DNA of 49,167 bases from Shewanella sp. SR44-3. Lineage in GTDB: Bacteria; Pseudomonadota; Gammaproteobacteria; Enterobacterales; Shewanellaceae. The DNA is taken from the NCBI RefSeq assembly GCF_014163735.1, contig NZ_JACJDV010000027.1, forward strand, positions 1-49,167. The letters run 5' to 3'. Position 1 is the stretch's first letter. Every line of letters starts with the position of its first letter. A program made the translations under genes and the position numbers. Under the pieces are notes generated by a model, which saw nothing but the letters and a program-made list of their open reading frames with translations, searched no databases and was not told the DNA's origin. Shown here in pieces: positions 29,326-40,247 of this stretch.

Positions 29326-31071
29326 ATGGCTAAACAAGCGAAGCTAAAAGCAAAAAAAACCAATCCAGAACTCATTCCATGGCGTTTATACGTAGTGGTG
29401 GGTTTTGTGCTGCTGTTATTTACCAGTTTGCTTGCACGCGCGGCTTATATTCAAGTCATTGAGCCCGACAGATTGCGCTATGAAAGTGACATGCGCACCC
29501 TAAGAACCAGCAGTAATCAGGTTCAGCGTGGGCTTATTACCGACAGAAATGGTGAGATGTTAGCGGTTAGTGTCCCTGTAATGGCGGTATGGGCCGATCC
29601 TAAGCATTCGTTTGATCAAGATGCATTCAAAGATATGCGCCGTTGGCAAGCTCTGGCTGATGTGCTGCAAGAGCCTGTGGATGAAGTTGTTAACAAAGTT
29701 AAGCGGGATCCTAAAAGACGTTTTATCTATCTAAAGCGCCAAGTCACCTCAGCGGTTGCCGATTATATTAAGCAGTTAAAAATTGGTGGCATTTACCTTA
29801 AAGCTGAATCTCGCCGTTATTACCCCGCAGGTGAAACGGCGGCGCAGCTTATCGGCATTACAAATATTGATGATGTGGGCATTGAGGGCATAGAAAATAC
29901 CTATAATGACTGGCTTACGGGGACGCCCAGCAAGCAAAAAGTGCGCAAGTCTCGCGATGGTCAAGTGGTTGAGCGCCTCGATATAGTCGAGGAAGGCGAG
30001 AGCTCAAATGATTTAGTGCTCAGTATTGATCAGCGTTTACAGCAATTAGCTTATCGCGAGCTAAAACGCGCCACAGAAATGAACCAAGCCACTTCAGGCT
30101 CTGCAATTATCATAGATGTGCATACCGGTGAAGTGATGGCCATGGTCAACACCCCCTCATATAACCCCAATGCACGGGACAATTTACAGTCTCACCGTAT
30201 GCGTAATCGTGCCTTAACCGATACCTTTGAGCCCGGCTCGACCATTAAGCCTTTTGCTATGGTTGCCGCTTTAGAAGCGGGCGCGATTAAAGCGGATGAT
30301 GTGATTGCCACATCACCAGGCTGGATGCGCGTTGGCGGACGCCAAGTGCGAGACGTTGTTAATTATGGCGATATGTCACTGGCTAAAATTTTGGTTAAAT
30401 CCAGTAACGTCGGCATTAGTAAGGTCGCGCTAGCCATTCCAGTAGAGCAGCTACTTGGCACTTATCAAGCCATGGGCTTAGGGAATTATTCTGGCATTAA
30501 TCTTGGTGGTGAAAGCGCAGGCGTTATTCATGACCGTCGCCGCTGGTCTGATTTTGAACGTGCGACTTTATCTTATGGTTATGGCTTAACTGCCACGCCA
30601 CTGCAATTAGCGCGCATGTATGCCACTTTAGGTAGTGGCGGTATATCCTATCCCGTGTCAGTACTTAAACTCAGACAAGCCCCTAAAGGCGAGCGTGTTA
30701 TCGACGAGAAAGTCGCTCGCGATGTGATGCAAATGCTGGTGGGCGTTACTGAAAAAGGCGGCACAGCAACTCAGGCTCATATTGAAGGCTATCCCATTGC
30801 AGGTAAAACCGGTACCAGTCGTAAAGCGGTTGCTGGTGGTTATGGTGACAATTATGTCTCGCTGTTTGCTGGGGTTGCGCCTGTACACAACCCAAGACTT
30901 GCGATTGCGATAGTGATCAATGAGCCTAAGGGCGATCGTTATCATGGCGGCGATGTGGCAGGTCCTGCCTTTGGTAAAATTATGTCGGCAGCATTGCAAA
31001 TGCTGAATGTGGAGCCCATTACTGAGCGCGAACAAGTGCAACTTGCAGCTGCGCCTAGGAGGGCTCAATAA
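29326..31071 (+). CDS. ftsI: Septal peptidoglycan transpeptidase FtsI (PBP3)
   Basis: Class B penicillin-binding protein that cross-links septal peptidoglycan. The 581-residue protein has a cytoplasmic tail, one membrane helix (about 18-38) and a pedestal domain. The transpeptidase domain has Ser305-x-x-Lys308 (STIK), SSN near 359 and KTG at 494-496. The length matches E. coli FtsI (588). Its TAA overlaps the murE ATG by one base. Confidence 0.97.
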   Translation: MAKQAKLKAKKTNPELIPWRLYVVVGFVLLLFTSLLARAAYIQVIEPDRLRYESDMRTLRTSSNQVQRGLITDRNGEMLAVSVPVMAVWADPKHSFDQDAFKDMRRWQALADVLQEPVDEVVNKVKRDPKRRFIYLKRQVTSAVADYIKQLKIGGIYLKAESRRYYPAGETAAQLIGITNIDDVGIEGIENTYNDWLTGTPSKQKVRKSRDGQVVERLDIVEEGESSNDLVLSIDQRLQQLAYRELKRATEMNQATSGSAIIIDVHTGEVMAMVNTPSYNPNARDNLQSHRMRNRALTDTFEPGSTIKPFAMVAALEAGAIKADDVIATSPGWMRVGGRQVRDVVNYGDMSLAKILVKSSNVGISKVALAIPVEQLLGTYQAMGLGNYSGINLGGESAGVIHDRRRWSDFERATLSYGYGLTATPLQLARMYATLGSGGISYPVSVLKLRQAPKGERVIDEKVARDVMQMLVGVTEKGGTATQAHIEGYPIAGKTGTSRKAVAGGYGDNYVSLFAGVAPVHNPRLAIAIVINEPKGDRYHGGDVAGPAFGKIMSAALQMLNVEPITEREQVQLAAAPRRAQ

Positions 31072-32588
31072 TGCGTTTAAGTGATATTTTAGCACCTTGG
31101 TTTCATTATGCTGGCGTTGAGTCAGCCTCAAGCTTAAACCTAGATAGCCGCAAGGTCACTCAGGGGGGCTTATTTATCGCCTTGCCTGGGCATCAAGTGG
31201 ATGGGCGTACTTATATCGAGCAAGCTAAAGCCCAAGGCGCGGTAGCGGCTTTAGTGCATACTGACGATCCTGATTCTCATGGCAAAGTCGAAAACTTAGG
31301 TAGCGGCATGACGCCGTGGCCAGTTATCAATTTCTTTCAGTTAAATAGTCAGCTTTCAGCGGTTGCAGCGCAGTTTTACCCACTAATGCCACAAAACGCG
31401 CAACAAAAAATGGCATTAATCGGCATTACTGGCACCAACGGTAAAACCTCTGTTAGCCAGTTAATTGCTCAGCTTACCTGTTTATTGGGCGGTAAAGCTG
31501 CGGTGATGGGCACCTTAGGCAATGGCTTATGGGGTGAGTTAATTGATAGCGGCAATACCACAGCAGATGCTGTGACCATTATGGCTCAGCTGAATGCTTT
31601 TAATGCCAAAGGCTGCGATGTTTGCGCCATGGAAGTATCAAGCCATGGTTTAGTGCAAAGCCGCGTTACGGCAGTGCCCTTTGATATTGCGGTATTCACC
31701 AATTTAACTCGTGACCACCTTGATTATCATGGCGATATGGCCTCTTACGCCAGTGCGAAAAAGCGTCTATTTCAATTCGCAAGCCTCAAACATGCACTGC
31801 TAAATCTTGATGATGCAACTGGTGCTCGGTGGTTTGCTGATCTCCCAGTTACTAAGCGTAAAGGCTTTAGCGTCAAGGCCGATTCTCAGGCCAGTTATTA
31901 CACTGATGCACTTCATTTCGATGATGCCGGTGTGCAAGCCGATATTTATTACTATCAATGGAATGAAACTGCGTCAAGCCCCCATAAGGCACGCTTGGTA
32001 TCACCGCTACTAGGCGAGTTTAATCTGTCTAATTTGTTGGCTGCCATTGCAGCATTACACCTTCAAGGTGTGGCGATGGCGGATTTATTAAGTGTTACCC
32101 CAATGCTAGTGCCTGTTGCTGGGCGAATGGAGCGCTTTCCCCTGCCACAAGGTGCCAGCTTAGTGGTGGATTATGCCCACACGCCAGATGCCATTGAGCA
32201 AGCTCTCAAAGCGCTACGTATTCATTGCCATGGACAGTTATGGTGTGTGTTTGGTTGTGGCGGCGATAGAGACAAAGGCAAGCGTCCCTTGATGGCCCAA
32301 GCGGCGGAGCGGTTTGCCGATAAGTTAATGGTTACTAGTGACAATGCCCGCAGTGAGGCCCCAGGCGACATCATTAGTGATGTGCTTAAGGGCTTAACTC
32401 AGCCTGATAATGCCTTAATAGAAGTGGATAGGACGAGTGCTGTTAAGCTGGTTGCAACACTGGCAAAGCCAGGAGATATCGTGCTATTGGCGGGAAAAGG
32501 GCATGAAACCTATCAAGAAATAGCCGGGCAGCGTTTAGATTATGACGAGCGCGCCTTGGCATTGGCTTTATCTCAGGTGGCATTATGA
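31071..32588 (+). CDS. murE: UDP-MurNAc-L-Ala-D-Glu:meso-diaminopimelate ligase
   Basis: Mur ligase adding the third peptide residue to the peptidoglycan precursor. The 505-residue protein has the ATP loop [10 protein letters not shown], the UDP-MurNAc-binding N-domain ([17 protein letters not shown]) and the C-terminal domain. The diaminopimelate-specificity motif, DNPR in E. coli, reads DNAR here (residues 424-427): Asp, Asn and Arg are kept and Pro is Ala. meso-DAP is still the expected substrate. It overlaps murF by four bases (ATGA). Confidence 0.97.
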   Translation: MRLSDILAPWFHYAGVESASSLNLDSRKVTQGGLFIALPGHQVDGRTYIEQAKAQGAVAALVHTDDPDSHGKVENLGSGMTPWPVINFFQLNSQLSAVAAQFYPLMPQNAQQKMALIGITGTNGKTSVSQLIAQLTCLLGGKAAVMGTLGNGLWGELIDSGNTTADAVTIMAQLNAFNAKGCDVCAMEVSSHGLVQSRVTAVPFDIAVFTNLTRDHLDYHGDMASYASAKKRLFQFASLKHALLNLDDATGARWFADLPVTKRKGFSVKADSQASYYTDALHFDDAGVQADIYYYQWNETASSPHKARLVSPLLGEFNLSNLLAAIAALHLQGVAMADLLSVTPMLVPVAGRMERFPLPQGASLVVDYAHTPDAIEQALKALRIHCHGQLWCVFGCGGDRDKGKRPLMAQAAERFADKLMVTSDNARSEAPGDIISDVLKGLTQPDNALIEVDRTSAVKLVATLAKPGDIVLLAGKGHETYQEIAGQRLDYDERALALALSQVAL

Positions 32589-33958
32589 TTGAATTAACCT
32601 TGGCTGCATTAGCAGCGCATTTAAATGCTAAACATCTTGGCGCAGATTTGACGATTGCAAATGTCAGTACTGACAGCCGTGCAATCCCAGCATCTTGTTT
32701 ATTCGTCGCCCTTAAAGGTGAACGTTTCGATGGCCATGATTTTGCCGCAACAGCCATAGATAATGGCGCGAAAGCGCTGTTGGTTGAACGTGAGCTTGCA
32801 GTGGATATTCCCCAACTTGTCGTTGCAAATAGTCAAAAAGCCATGGGTGAAATTGGCGCGCTTATACGCCAAATCGTCTCACCTAAATGTGTGGCATTAA
32901 CGGGCTCAAACGGTAAGACCAGTGTTAAGGAAATGGTCGCGAGCATTTTGTCTCAAGCGCATCAAGTGCTTTACACTGCAGGCAACTTTAACAATGAAAT
33001 TGGCGTGCCGTTAACCTTACTACGCTTAACTCAGGGCGATGAGTATGGGGTATTTGAACTGGGCGCTAATCATAAGGGGGAAATCGACTATACCTCTTCA
33101 TTAGTGCGTCCGAGTGTTGCTCTGGTTAACAACATAGGTAGTGCTCATTTAGAAGGTTTTGGCTCCATTGAAGGGATCGCCGAGGCAAAATCGGAAATTT
33201 TTAATCATTTAAGTGCTGATGGCGTTGCGGTTATTAATGCCGATGATGCATTTTTTGGATTGATGCAAACTAAGGCCGCAGCCTTTAAGCAACTGAGCTT
33301 TTCCCGTGAGGCTAATACGCACGCAGACATTAAGGCTACTGCACTTAAGATGGATGTTGCAGGTTGTTATGGCTTTATTATTAATTATCAACAGCAACAA
33401 CTTGCAGTGCAATTGCCTTTGGCTGGCATTCATCAAGTCAGTAATGCACTTGCCGCTAGCGCCATGTGTTTAGCGCTTGGTATTAGCTTGAGTGAGGTCG
33501 TCAGTGGCCTTTCAGCGCTTGCACCAGTGAAAGGCCGAATGCAGCCTCACCCCTTAGGGCGTCTGTTGGTCATCGATGACAGTTATAACGCCAACCCTAG
33601 TTCTGTCAGCGCCGCCATAGACTGGCTTAAAAATCGTGATGGTTTTTGTTGTTTAGTGCTGGGAGATTTGGGTGAATTAGGCGACAATGCCGCCCTTTTA
33701 CATAAACAAGTCGGCCAACAGGCAAAAGAAGCACAAATTGATGGGCTATTTTGTTGTGGCAGCTTGACCGAACATACCAGTTTAGCCTTTGGCAGCCAGC
33801 ATTATGCTGAGCTGCCTGCTTTGCTTGTGGAATTAACATCGGTCATTAAGGCAAATCGCGGTACCGTTACTGTGTTGGTTAAAGGCTCTCGCAGTGCGCG
33901 GATGGAAAGAGTGGTAGAGAATTTATTAAATGCTTACGAGCATGGGGAGTTAGTGTAG
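32585..33958 (+). CDS. murF: UDP-MurNAc-tripeptide:D-Ala-D-Ala ligase
   Basis: Adds the D-Ala-D-Ala dipeptide to complete the UDP-MurNAc-pentapeptide. The 457-residue protein has the N-domain [25 protein letters not shown], the ATP loop [25 protein letters not shown], the family motif DDSYNANP, and [10 protein letters not shown]. It starts inside the murE stop (ATGA) and its TAG is directly followed by the mraY ATG. Confidence 0.97.
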   Translation: MIELTLAALAAHLNAKHLGADLTIANVSTDSRAIPASCLFVALKGERFDGHDFAATAIDNGAKALLVERELAVDIPQLVVANSQKAMGEIGALIRQIVSPKCVALTGSNGKTSVKEMVASILSQAHQVLYTAGNFNNEIGVPLTLLRLTQGDEYGVFELGANHKGEIDYTSSLVRPSVALVNNIGSAHLEGFGSIEGIAEAKSEIFNHLSADGVAVINADDAFFGLMQTKAAAFKQLSFSREANTHADIKATALKMDVAGCYGFIINYQQQQLAVQLPLAGIHQVSNALAASAMCLALGISLSEVVSGLSALAPVKGRMQPHPLGRLLVIDDSYNANPSSVSAAIDWLKNRDGFCCLVLGDLGELGDNAALLHKQVGQQAKEAQIDGLFCCGSLTEHTSLAFGSQHYAELPALLVELTSVIKANRGTVTVLVKGSRSARMERVVENLLNAYEHGELV

Positions 33959-35041
33959 ATGCTGGTTTATCTAGCCGAATATTTAACCCAATTTCACACT
34001 GGGTTTAACGTGTTTTCTTATGTGACATTTCGCGCCATCTTAGGCTTGTTGACTGCATTAGTGTTCAGTCTCTGGTGTGGTCCCATACTTATCCGTCGTT
34101 TGCAGTTATTGCAAATCGGTCAAGTAGTACGTAATGACGGCCCAGAATCTCATTTCTCTAAGCGCGGCACCCCAACCATGGGGGGGCTGCTAATCCTCGC
34201 GGGTATTTTTGTCAGCGTGTTGCTGTGGGGCGATCTTGAAAGCCGCTATGTGCTAGTAATGCTGTTTGTTTTAGGTAGCTTCGGCACTATTGGTTTTATC
34301 GATGATTATCGTAAAGTGGTGCGTAAAGACACTAAAGGTTTAATTGCCCGTTGGAAGTATATTCTTCAGTCTTTAGCTGCGCTTGTGGTTGCAGTGTTCT
34401 TGTATAGCAGCTCAACCTTGCCAGGTGAAACCCAGCTTGTGGTGCCATTTTTTAAAGACGTGATGCCGCAATTGGGATTGGTCTTCATAGTGCTGGCTTA
34501 TTTCACTATTGTTGGTGCCAGTAATGCGGTTAACCTGACTGATGGGTTGGATGGTTTAGCGATTATGCCCACAGTCATGGTGGCTGGTGCGTTTGCACTT
34601 ATCGCGTATTTATCGGGTCACGTACAGTTCGCTAATTATTTGCACATTCCTCATCTACCTGAAGCGGGTGAGCTAGTGATAGTCTGCACCGCCATTGTGG
34701 GCGCTGGCCTTGGTTTCTTATGGTTTAACACTTATCCAGCACAAGTCTTTATGGGGGATGTGGGGTCGCTGGCGTTAGGCGCCGCATTAGGTGCAATTGC
34801 TGTACTGGTACGTCAAGAGATCCTGTTAGTGATCATGGGCGGTGTATTCGTCATGGAAACTGTGTCAGTGATTTTGCAGGTGGGTTCTTACAAGTTGCGT
34901 GGTCAGCGTATTTTCCGTATGGCACCAATTCATCACCACTATGAGCTTAAAGGTTGGCCCGAGCCACGCGTTATCGTGCGCTTTTGGATTATCTCACTGT
35001 TTTTAGTGTTACTTGGCCTAGCCACGTTGAAGTTAAGGTAA
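33959..35041 (+). CDS. mraY: Phospho-MurNAc-pentapeptide translocase MraY
   Basis: Polytopic inner-membrane enzyme transferring phospho-MurNAc-pentapeptide to undecaprenyl phosphate, forming lipid I. The 360-residue protein has about ten membrane segments and the MraY motifs [18 protein letters not shown] (the DD pair), [23 protein letters not shown] and the cytosolic [10 protein letters not shown]. It begins at the base after the murF stop. Confidence 0.98.
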   Translation: MLVYLAEYLTQFHTGFNVFSYVTFRAILGLLTALVFSLWCGPILIRRLQLLQIGQVVRNDGPESHFSKRGTPTMGGLLILAGIFVSVLLWGDLESRYVLVMLFVLGSFGTIGFIDDYRKVVRKDTKGLIARWKYILQSLAALVVAVFLYSSSTLPGETQLVVPFFKDVMPQLGLVFIVLAYFTIVGASNAVNLTDGLDGLAIMPTVMVAGAFALIAYLSGHVQFANYLHIPHLPEAGELVIVCTAIVGAGLGFLWFNTYPAQVFMGDVGSLALGAALGAIAVLVRQEILLVIMGGVFVMETVSVILQVGSYKLRGQRIFRMAPIHHHYELKGWPEPRVIVRFWIISLFLVLLGLATLKLR

Positions 35042-35047
35042 CTAGAT

Positions 35048-36370
35048 ATGCAAACTCAATTTACGCACATTGTACTAGGACTGGGAGCCACGGGACTTTC
35101 TGTAGTGCGTTATTTGGTGTCTCAAGGTATCAAACCCTTGGTGATGGATAGCAGACGTAATCCACCAGGTGTTGATGCCTTAGCACAAGAGTTTGCCGAT
35201 ATTGAACTGATTGCGGGTGGCTTCGATTGCCGTTATTTGGTACAAGCACAGCAGATAGTGATTAGCCCGGGCATTGCCATAGATACTCCAGAAGTACGCG
35301 CAGCCATCGACATGGGCATAGAAGTTATTGGTGATGTGGAGTTGTTTGCCCGCGCCATTGCCGACAGAAAGCCTTGCGTCATTGGCATTACTGGCTCTAA
35401 TGGCAAAACCACTGTCACCACATTAGTGTTTGAAATGATGTTGGCTGCAGGGTTAAAGGTTGCGGTTGGCGGTAATATTGGCACTCCGGTGCTGGATTTG
35501 CTGGATATGGATGCGGATTATTTTGTGCTGGAACTGTCCAGCTTTCAACTAGAAACCACCTATAGCTTAAATTGCATCGCCGCCACTTGTTTGAATATTT
35601 CTGAAGATCATATGGACAGATACAGCGATTTAACCGCTTATCGCAACGCTAAATTGCGTTTATATGATCAAAGCCGTTTTATTATGTACAACCTCGATGA
35701 CGAGCTTACCTACCCCCATGAGCCAATGAATCAGAATCATTTTGGTTTAGGTGTGCCCGAAGGTGATGCTTGGGGCTTAGGTGATGGCAAAATTTTCCAT
35801 GGCGATAGCGATATTATCAACCTGATTGATGTGGCGCTGATCGGCAGCCATAACCACGGTAATTTATTAGCGGCCATGGCGCTGGTGCATGCCTGCGGTG
35901 TTGGCAAAGAGCCAATGATTAAGGTTGCTAGCACCTTCAGTGGGTTATCTCATCGCTGTGAATTGGTGGGTGTTAAGCAAGGGGTGTCATACATCAATGA
36001 CTCTAAAGCGACTAATGTTGGGGCGACAGTGGCGGCATTAGAAGGCTTAAGTACCCACCTTGGTGAAGTGTATTTAATTGCTGGCGGCGATGGTAAAGGT
36101 GCTGATTTTAGGCCGCTAACTCAAGCACTGAGTAATGTGGTGCAACTTATCACCTTAGGTCGTGATGGCCATAAAATTGCTAAGTTAAAGCCAGGCACCA
36201 TTGAAGTTGCCACCATGGAAGAAGCGGTGGCAAAAGCCGCTGAAATGGCGTTTTCTGGTGATATAGTTTTGCTATCTCCTGCCTGTGCCAGTTTAGATAT
36301 GTATAAGAATTTTATGGCAAGGGGTGATGATTTTAGGCAGTTGGTGGAGCGACTACCAGATGGTGCCTAA
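35048..36370 (+). CDS. murD: UDP-MurNAc-L-alanine:D-glutamate ligase
   Basis: Mur ligase adding D-glutamate to UDP-MurNAc-L-Ala. The 440-residue protein has the Rossmann-like N-terminus HIVLGLGATGLSVVRYL, the ATP loop GITGSNGKTTVTTL, NISEDHMDRY, and the C-terminal SYINDSKATNVGATVAAL and LLSPACASLDMYKNF. It lies six bases after mraY and overlaps ftsW by 11 bases. Confidence 0.97.
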   Translation: MQTQFTHIVLGLGATGLSVVRYLVSQGIKPLVMDSRRNPPGVDALAQEFADIELIAGGFDCRYLVQAQQIVISPGIAIDTPEVRAAIDMGIEVIGDVELFARAIADRKPCVIGITGSNGKTTVTTLVFEMMLAAGLKVAVGGNIGTPVLDLLDMDADYFVLELSSFQLETTYSLNCIAATCLNISEDHMDRYSDLTAYRNAKLRLYDQSRFIMYNLDDELTYPHEPMNQNHFGLGVPEGDAWGLGDGKIFHGDSDIINLIDVALIGSHNHGNLLAAMALVHACGVGKEPMIKVASTFSGLSHRCELVGVKQGVSYINDSKATNVGATVAALEGLSTHLGEVYLIAGGDGKGADFRPLTQALSNVVQLITLGRDGHKIAKLKPGTIEVATMEEAVAKAAEMAFSGDIVLLSPACASLDMYKNFMARGDDFRQLVERLPDGA

Positions 36371-37577
36371 CGAGTCGCAGTTTCAATCACAGCGCCAGGG
36401 CATGAATTTGTCTTGGAATCGCTTACTTGGCGATAACGCGAGCCCAACGATGGCGGTTTACGATCGTAGTTTGTTGTTTGCTATTATCGCATTGATTTGT
36501 TTCGGTTTTGTTATGGTGATGTCGGCTTCTATGCCAGAAGCACAAAAACTCACTGATGATCCGTTTCATTTTATTTATCGCCATCTTGCTTACTTGCTGG
36601 GTTGTGCTGTGATTGCTTACTTGGTGCTTAACACTGAGCTGAGCCGCTGGGAGGAATACAGCCCTTATTTGGTGCTTGTGGTGCTGTTGATGTTAATAGC
36701 AGTATTGGTTGTAGGTACCACAGTAAACGGCGCAACACGCTGGTTATCCATTGGACCTATTCGCATCCAAGTGGCTGAATTGGCAAAATTTGTTTTTGTG
36801 ATTTACATGGCGGGCTACTTAGTGCGCCGCCATGGTGAGCTAAGGGAGAACCGTAAAGGTTTCTATAAGCCTATCGGCGTCTACAGCTTGTTTGCTTTAC
36901 TTATCATCTTGCAGCCCGACTTGGGCACTGTGGTGGTGTTATTCGTCTGTACTGTGAGTTTATTATTTTTAGCTGGCGCTAGAATTGTCGACTTCTTAGT
37001 GCTGGTGATGTTTGGTGTCATCACTTTTGTTGGTTTGGTGTTGTTTGAACCTTACCGTATGCGCCGAGTGACCTCATTTATGGACCCCTGGGAAGATCCC
37101 TTCGGCAGTGGTTATCAGCTCACTCAGTCTTTGATGGCTTATGGCCGAGGCGATTGGTTCGGTCAGGGCTTAGGCAATAGTATTCAGAAGTTGGCGTATT
37201 TGCCTGAGGCCCACACCGACTTTATATTTGCGGTAATAGGTGAGGAGTTAGGTTTTATTGGCATTATCTGTGTATTGGCAGTGCTGTTTTTTGTGGCGCT
37301 GAGGGCTATTCGATTGGGTAATTTATGCTTGATCAATGCCAAGCCCTTTGAAGGCTATTTATCTTACGGTATTGGAATTTGGATTTGTTTTCAAACCGTG
37401 GTGAATGTCGGTGCCAGCATAGGCATGCTACCGACCAAGGGCTTAACCTTGCCATTTATTAGTTATGGCGGCAGTAGTTTATGGGTGATGACAGCGGCGG
37501 CTATGTTGCTTATTCGTATCGATCATGAGCGCCGTTTAAACGTCATTCAAGCCATAGAAGGGAGAGTAAGACAATGA
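36360..37577 (+). CDS. ftsW: Septal peptidoglycan polymerase FtsW (SEDS family)
   Basis: Ten-pass SEDS glycosyltransferase that polymerises septal lipid II together with FtsI. The protein has about 405 residues, with YDRSLLFAIIALICFGFVMVMSAS at the first membrane helix, the signature NGATRWLSIGPIRIQ, QPDLGTVVVLF with its conserved Asp, and C-terminal GLTLPFISYGGSS. The start is uncertain. ATG 36360, 11 bases inside murD, has GGAG about 11 bases before it; an in-frame codon at 36324 and an ATG at 36402 are alternatives. The stop overlaps murG (ATGA). Confidence 0.95.
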   Translation: MVPNESQFQSQRQGMNLSWNRLLGDNASPTMAVYDRSLLFAIIALICFGFVMVMSASMPEAQKLTDDPFHFIYRHLAYLLGCAVIAYLVLNTELSRWEEYSPYLVLVVLLMLIAVLVVGTTVNGATRWLSIGPIRIQVAELAKFVFVIYMAGYLVRRHGELRENRKGFYKPIGVYSLFALLIILQPDLGTVVVLFVCTVSLLFLAGARIVDFLVLVMFGVITFVGLVLFEPYRMRRVTSFMDPWEDPFGSGYQLTQSLMAYGRGDWFGQGLGNSIQKLAYLPEAHTDFIFAVIGEELGFIGIICVLAVLFFVALRAIRLGNLCLINAKPFEGYLSYGIGIWICFQTVVNVGASIGMLPTKGLTLPFISYGGSSLWVMTAAAMLLIRIDHERRLNVIQAIEGRVRQ

Positions 37578-38674
37578 CAGTAAATCCCATGGCACCAAGA
37601 ATTTTAATCATGGCTGGCGGCACTGGCGGTCATGTGTTTCCAGCGCTAGCGGTTGCCAAGAATTTAGCCGAAAAAGGTTGGCAAATACGTTGGTTGGGCA
37701 CAGCTGACAGAATGGAAGCTCGCCTAGTACCGCAACATGGTTTTGATATTGACTTTATCGATATCCAAGGAGTGCGCGGTAATGGTTTACTGCGCACCTT
37801 AGCGGCGCCGTTTAAAATCATGCGCTCTATCATGCAGGCCCGTGAAGTGATTGCTGAATTTAAACCGCAAGTCATTTTAGGCATGGGGGGGTTTGCCAGT
37901 GGTCCGGGTGGTGTGGCGGGGCGTTTGGCCGGCATTCCATTAGTGCTCCATGAGCAAAATGCCATCCCTGGGATGACCAATAAATTGTTGGCTCGTATCG
38001 CGACTAAGGTGTTATGTGCCTTCCCCAATACCTTTGGGTTAAAGGACGCGGATGTGCAAGTTGTCGGTAATCCTGTTCGAGAAGAGCTGGCACTCTTGGG
38101 TAGCATGAAGCAGCAAGGGCAACATGATGCGTTAAAAGTGCTTGTAGTGGGCGGAAGTTTGGGGGCTAAGGTACTCAATGAAGTGATGCCTAGCGTCGTG
38201 GCTCAGCTGAGCCGCAGCCTGTCGATTACCGTCTGGCACCAAGTGGGAAAAAACAATTTAGCGTCCACTAAAGCCAGTTACCAGCAGATGGGCCAGGCCG
38301 TCAATGTGAATGTAGCCGAGTTTATTGATGATATGGAAGCGGCTTATCGTTGGGCCGATGTGGTAGTGTGCCGCTCTGGCGCCTTGACTGTGTCTGAGCT
38401 TGCTGCCGTGGGGTTGCCGAGTATCTTGGTGCCTTATCCCCATGCGGTGGACGACCACCAAACTGTCAATGCCGCCATCTTAGTGGACGCAGGCGCGGGC
38501 TTTTTATTACCTCAAGCCATATTAACCAGTGACAATTTAGCCGAAAAACTGAGCTTATTCGCCAATAACCCTGAGGTATTGGTGCAGATGGGCAAACAAG
38601 CTAGAGAGGTTGCCGTGTTAGATGCAACCAATAAAGTGGCCGAGATTTGTGCCGAACTTGCGAGAAAGAATTGA
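37574..38674 (+). CDS. murG: Lipid II synthase MurG
   Basis: GT28-family membrane-associated glycosyltransferase that adds GlcNAc to lipid I, making lipid II. The 366-residue protein has the N-terminal [38 protein letters not shown], and the UDP-GlcNAc-binding [22 protein letters not shown]. The start overlaps the ftsW stop by four bases, and the next gene follows after a single base. Confidence 0.98.
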   Translation: MTVNPMAPRILIMAGGTGGHVFPALAVAKNLAEKGWQIRWLGTADRMEARLVPQHGFDIDFIDIQGVRGNGLLRTLAAPFKIMRSIMQAREVIAEFKPQVILGMGGFASGPGGVAGRLAGIPLVLHEQNAIPGMTNKLLARIATKVLCAFPNTFGLKDADVQVVGNPVREELALLGSMKQQGQHDALKVLVVGGSLGAKVLNEVMPSVVAQLSRSLSITVWHQVGKNNLASTKASYQQMGQAVNVNVAEFIDDMEAAYRWADVVVCRSGALTVSELAAVGLPSILVPYPHAVDDHQTVNAAILVDAGAGFLLPQAILTSDNLAEKLSLFANNPEVLVQMGKQAREVAVLDATNKVAEICAELARKN

Positions 38675-38675
38675 A

Positions 38676-40115
38676 ATGACAAATACCGAGAAGTACAAGC
38701 AATTACGTAGCATGATCCCAGAAATGAGACGGATCAAGCATATCCATTTTGTCGGTATTGGCGGTGCTGGTATGGGCGGTATTGCCGAAGTACTAGTCAA
38801 TGAAGGTTATCAAATTAGTGGCTCTGATATTGCCACCAACAGCGTCACCGACAGATTAATTAGCCTAGGGGCTAAAGTGATTATTGGTCATCATGCTGAA
38901 AGTGTAGAGCATGCTGATGTGGTGGTAGTTTCGACGGCGATTAATCATGAAAATCCAGAAATTATTGCCGCTAAAGAGCGCCGTATTCCTATCGTTCGCC
39001 GAGCCGAGATGCTCGCCGAATTGATGCGCTATCGCCATGGGGTTGCCATTGCAGGGACTCATGGTAAAACCACGACGACTAGCTTAATCGCTAGCGTGTA
39101 TGGACAGGCGCAGCGAGATCCTACTTTTGTGATTGGTGGTTTGCTTAATAGTGCTGGCACTAACGCGCGTCTTGGCACTAGCCGGTATCTGATTGCTGAA
39201 GCCGATGAAAGTGATGCCAGCTTCTTGCACCTGCAACCTATGGTCAGCGTTATCACTAACATTGAAGCCGATCATATGGATACCTATGGTGGCGATTTTG
39301 AGAAATTAAAAACCACCTTTGTGGATTTTCTGCATAATTTGCCTTTCTACGGCGTGGCAGTGATGTGCATAGATGATGACATTAACCGCGAAATCATGCC
39401 TAGGGTCGGCCGTCAAATTGTCACCTATGGCTTTAGCCAAGACGCAGATGTACAGGCGTTAAACTTTAGCCAGATTGGTCACCAAAGCCAGTTTGTGGTG
39501 CGAAGAAGAGGTAAAGAAGACTTAGCCTTAGTGCTAAATTTACCTGGTGAACACAATGTCTTAAATGCCTTGGCTGCGATCGCTGTTGCCAGCGAAGATG
39601 ATATCGATGATGAGTCTATCGTTACAGCATTAGCAGAATTTGAAGGCATAGGTCGCCGTTTCCAGCATTTGGGCGAGTTCAACACCAGTAATGGTCAAGT
39701 GATGTTAGTGGATGATTATGGTCATCACCCTAGTGAAGTACTGGCGACCATTAAAGCGGCGCGTGCTGGTTGGCCGGAAAAGCGCCTGGTGATGGCTTAT
39801 CAGCCCCACAGATATAGCCGTACCCGTGACTTATATGATGACTTTGTTGAGGTCTTATCTCAAGTTGATTGCTTATTGTTGCTTGATGTTTATTCAGCAG
39901 GTGAAACCGCAATCCCTGGCGCCGATGGGCGAGCATTATGTCGCTCCATTCGTTTGCGTGGGCAGATAGACCCTATTTTTGTCGCCAGTCCAGAGCAATT
40001 AGCCAGTGTGCTGCCTGATGTATTACAAGACGGGGATTTACTCTTTACCCAAGGCGCTGGCAATATAGGCGCCCTGTCAAAGCACTTGGCAAGTACAAAT
40101 TTAGGTTTCGAATAG
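38676..40115 (+). CDS. murC: UDP-N-acetylmuramate:L-alanine ligase
   Basis: First Mur ligase, adding L-alanine to UDP-MurNAc. The 479-residue protein from ATG 38676 has [17 protein letters not shown], the ATP loop [35 protein letters not shown] and QPHRYSRT. A longer in-frame reading from 38622 overlaps murG; the start one base after the murG stop matches known MurC N-termini ([18 protein letters not shown]). It is followed by a 132-base gap before ftsQ. ddlB, which stands here in E. coli, is absent. Confidence 0.97.
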   Translation: MTNTEKYKQLRSMIPEMRRIKHIHFVGIGGAGMGGIAEVLVNEGYQISGSDIATNSVTDRLISLGAKVIIGHHAESVEHADVVVVSTAINHENPEIIAAKERRIPIVRRAEMLAELMRYRHGVAIAGTHGKTTTTSLIASVYGQAQRDPTFVIGGLLNSAGTNARLGTSRYLIAEADESDASFLHLQPMVSVITNIEADHMDTYGGDFEKLKTTFVDFLHNLPFYGVAVMCIDDDINREIMPRVGRQIVTYGFSQDADVQALNFSQIGHQSQFVVRRRGKEDLALVLNLPGEHNVLNALAAIAVASEDDIDDESIVTALAEFEGIGRRFQHLGEFNTSNGQVMLVDDYGHHPSEVLATIKAARAGWPEKRLVMAYQPHRYSRTRDLYDDFVEVLSQVDCLLLLDVYSAGETAIPGADGRALCRSIRLRGQIDPIFVASPEQLASVLPDVLQDGDLLFTQGAGNIGALSKHLASTNLGFE

Positions 40116-40168
40116 CAAAACGGTTAATAAATCAGCTAACAATCAATTGATTGGTGTTAGTTGATAGC

Positions 40169-40223
40169 TTTAGTTTAATGATAAAGGTCGATACAATGAC
40201 CGATCGGCAGAAGCACCTTCTGC
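40169..40223 (+). promoter_or_regulatory. Possible internal promoter and hairpin upstream of ftsQ
   Basis: In the only sizeable gap inside the mra-to-ftsZ block, TTTAGT (40169-40174) and TACAAT (40192-40197) are 17 bases apart. Just downstream is a perfect seven-base hairpin, GCAGAAG (40207-40213) with CTTCTGC (40217-40223), ending 24 bases before the ftsQ GTG. An internal ftsQAZ promoter is expected by analogy with E. coli; the hairpin lies in its would-be leader. The promoter call is weak and the hairpin is certain as sequence. Confidence 0.4.
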
Positions 40224-40247
40224 GACAGACTCAGGGGCGAAAATAGC

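Noticed and set aside
30658..31131. 157-codon open frame on the minus strand
   Set aside because: Antisense to ftsI and murE and rich in residues typical of reversed coding sequence; no support as a gene.
36324..36359. 12-codon N-terminal extension of FtsW deep inside murD
   Set aside because: It would extend the overlap with murD to 47 bases without any better ribosome site; ATG 36360 is preferred, though not certain.
38622..38675. 18-codon N-terminal extension of MurC overlapping murG
   Set aside because: Known MurC proteins start at the residue matching ATG 38676, and the extension is simply murG read in another frame.
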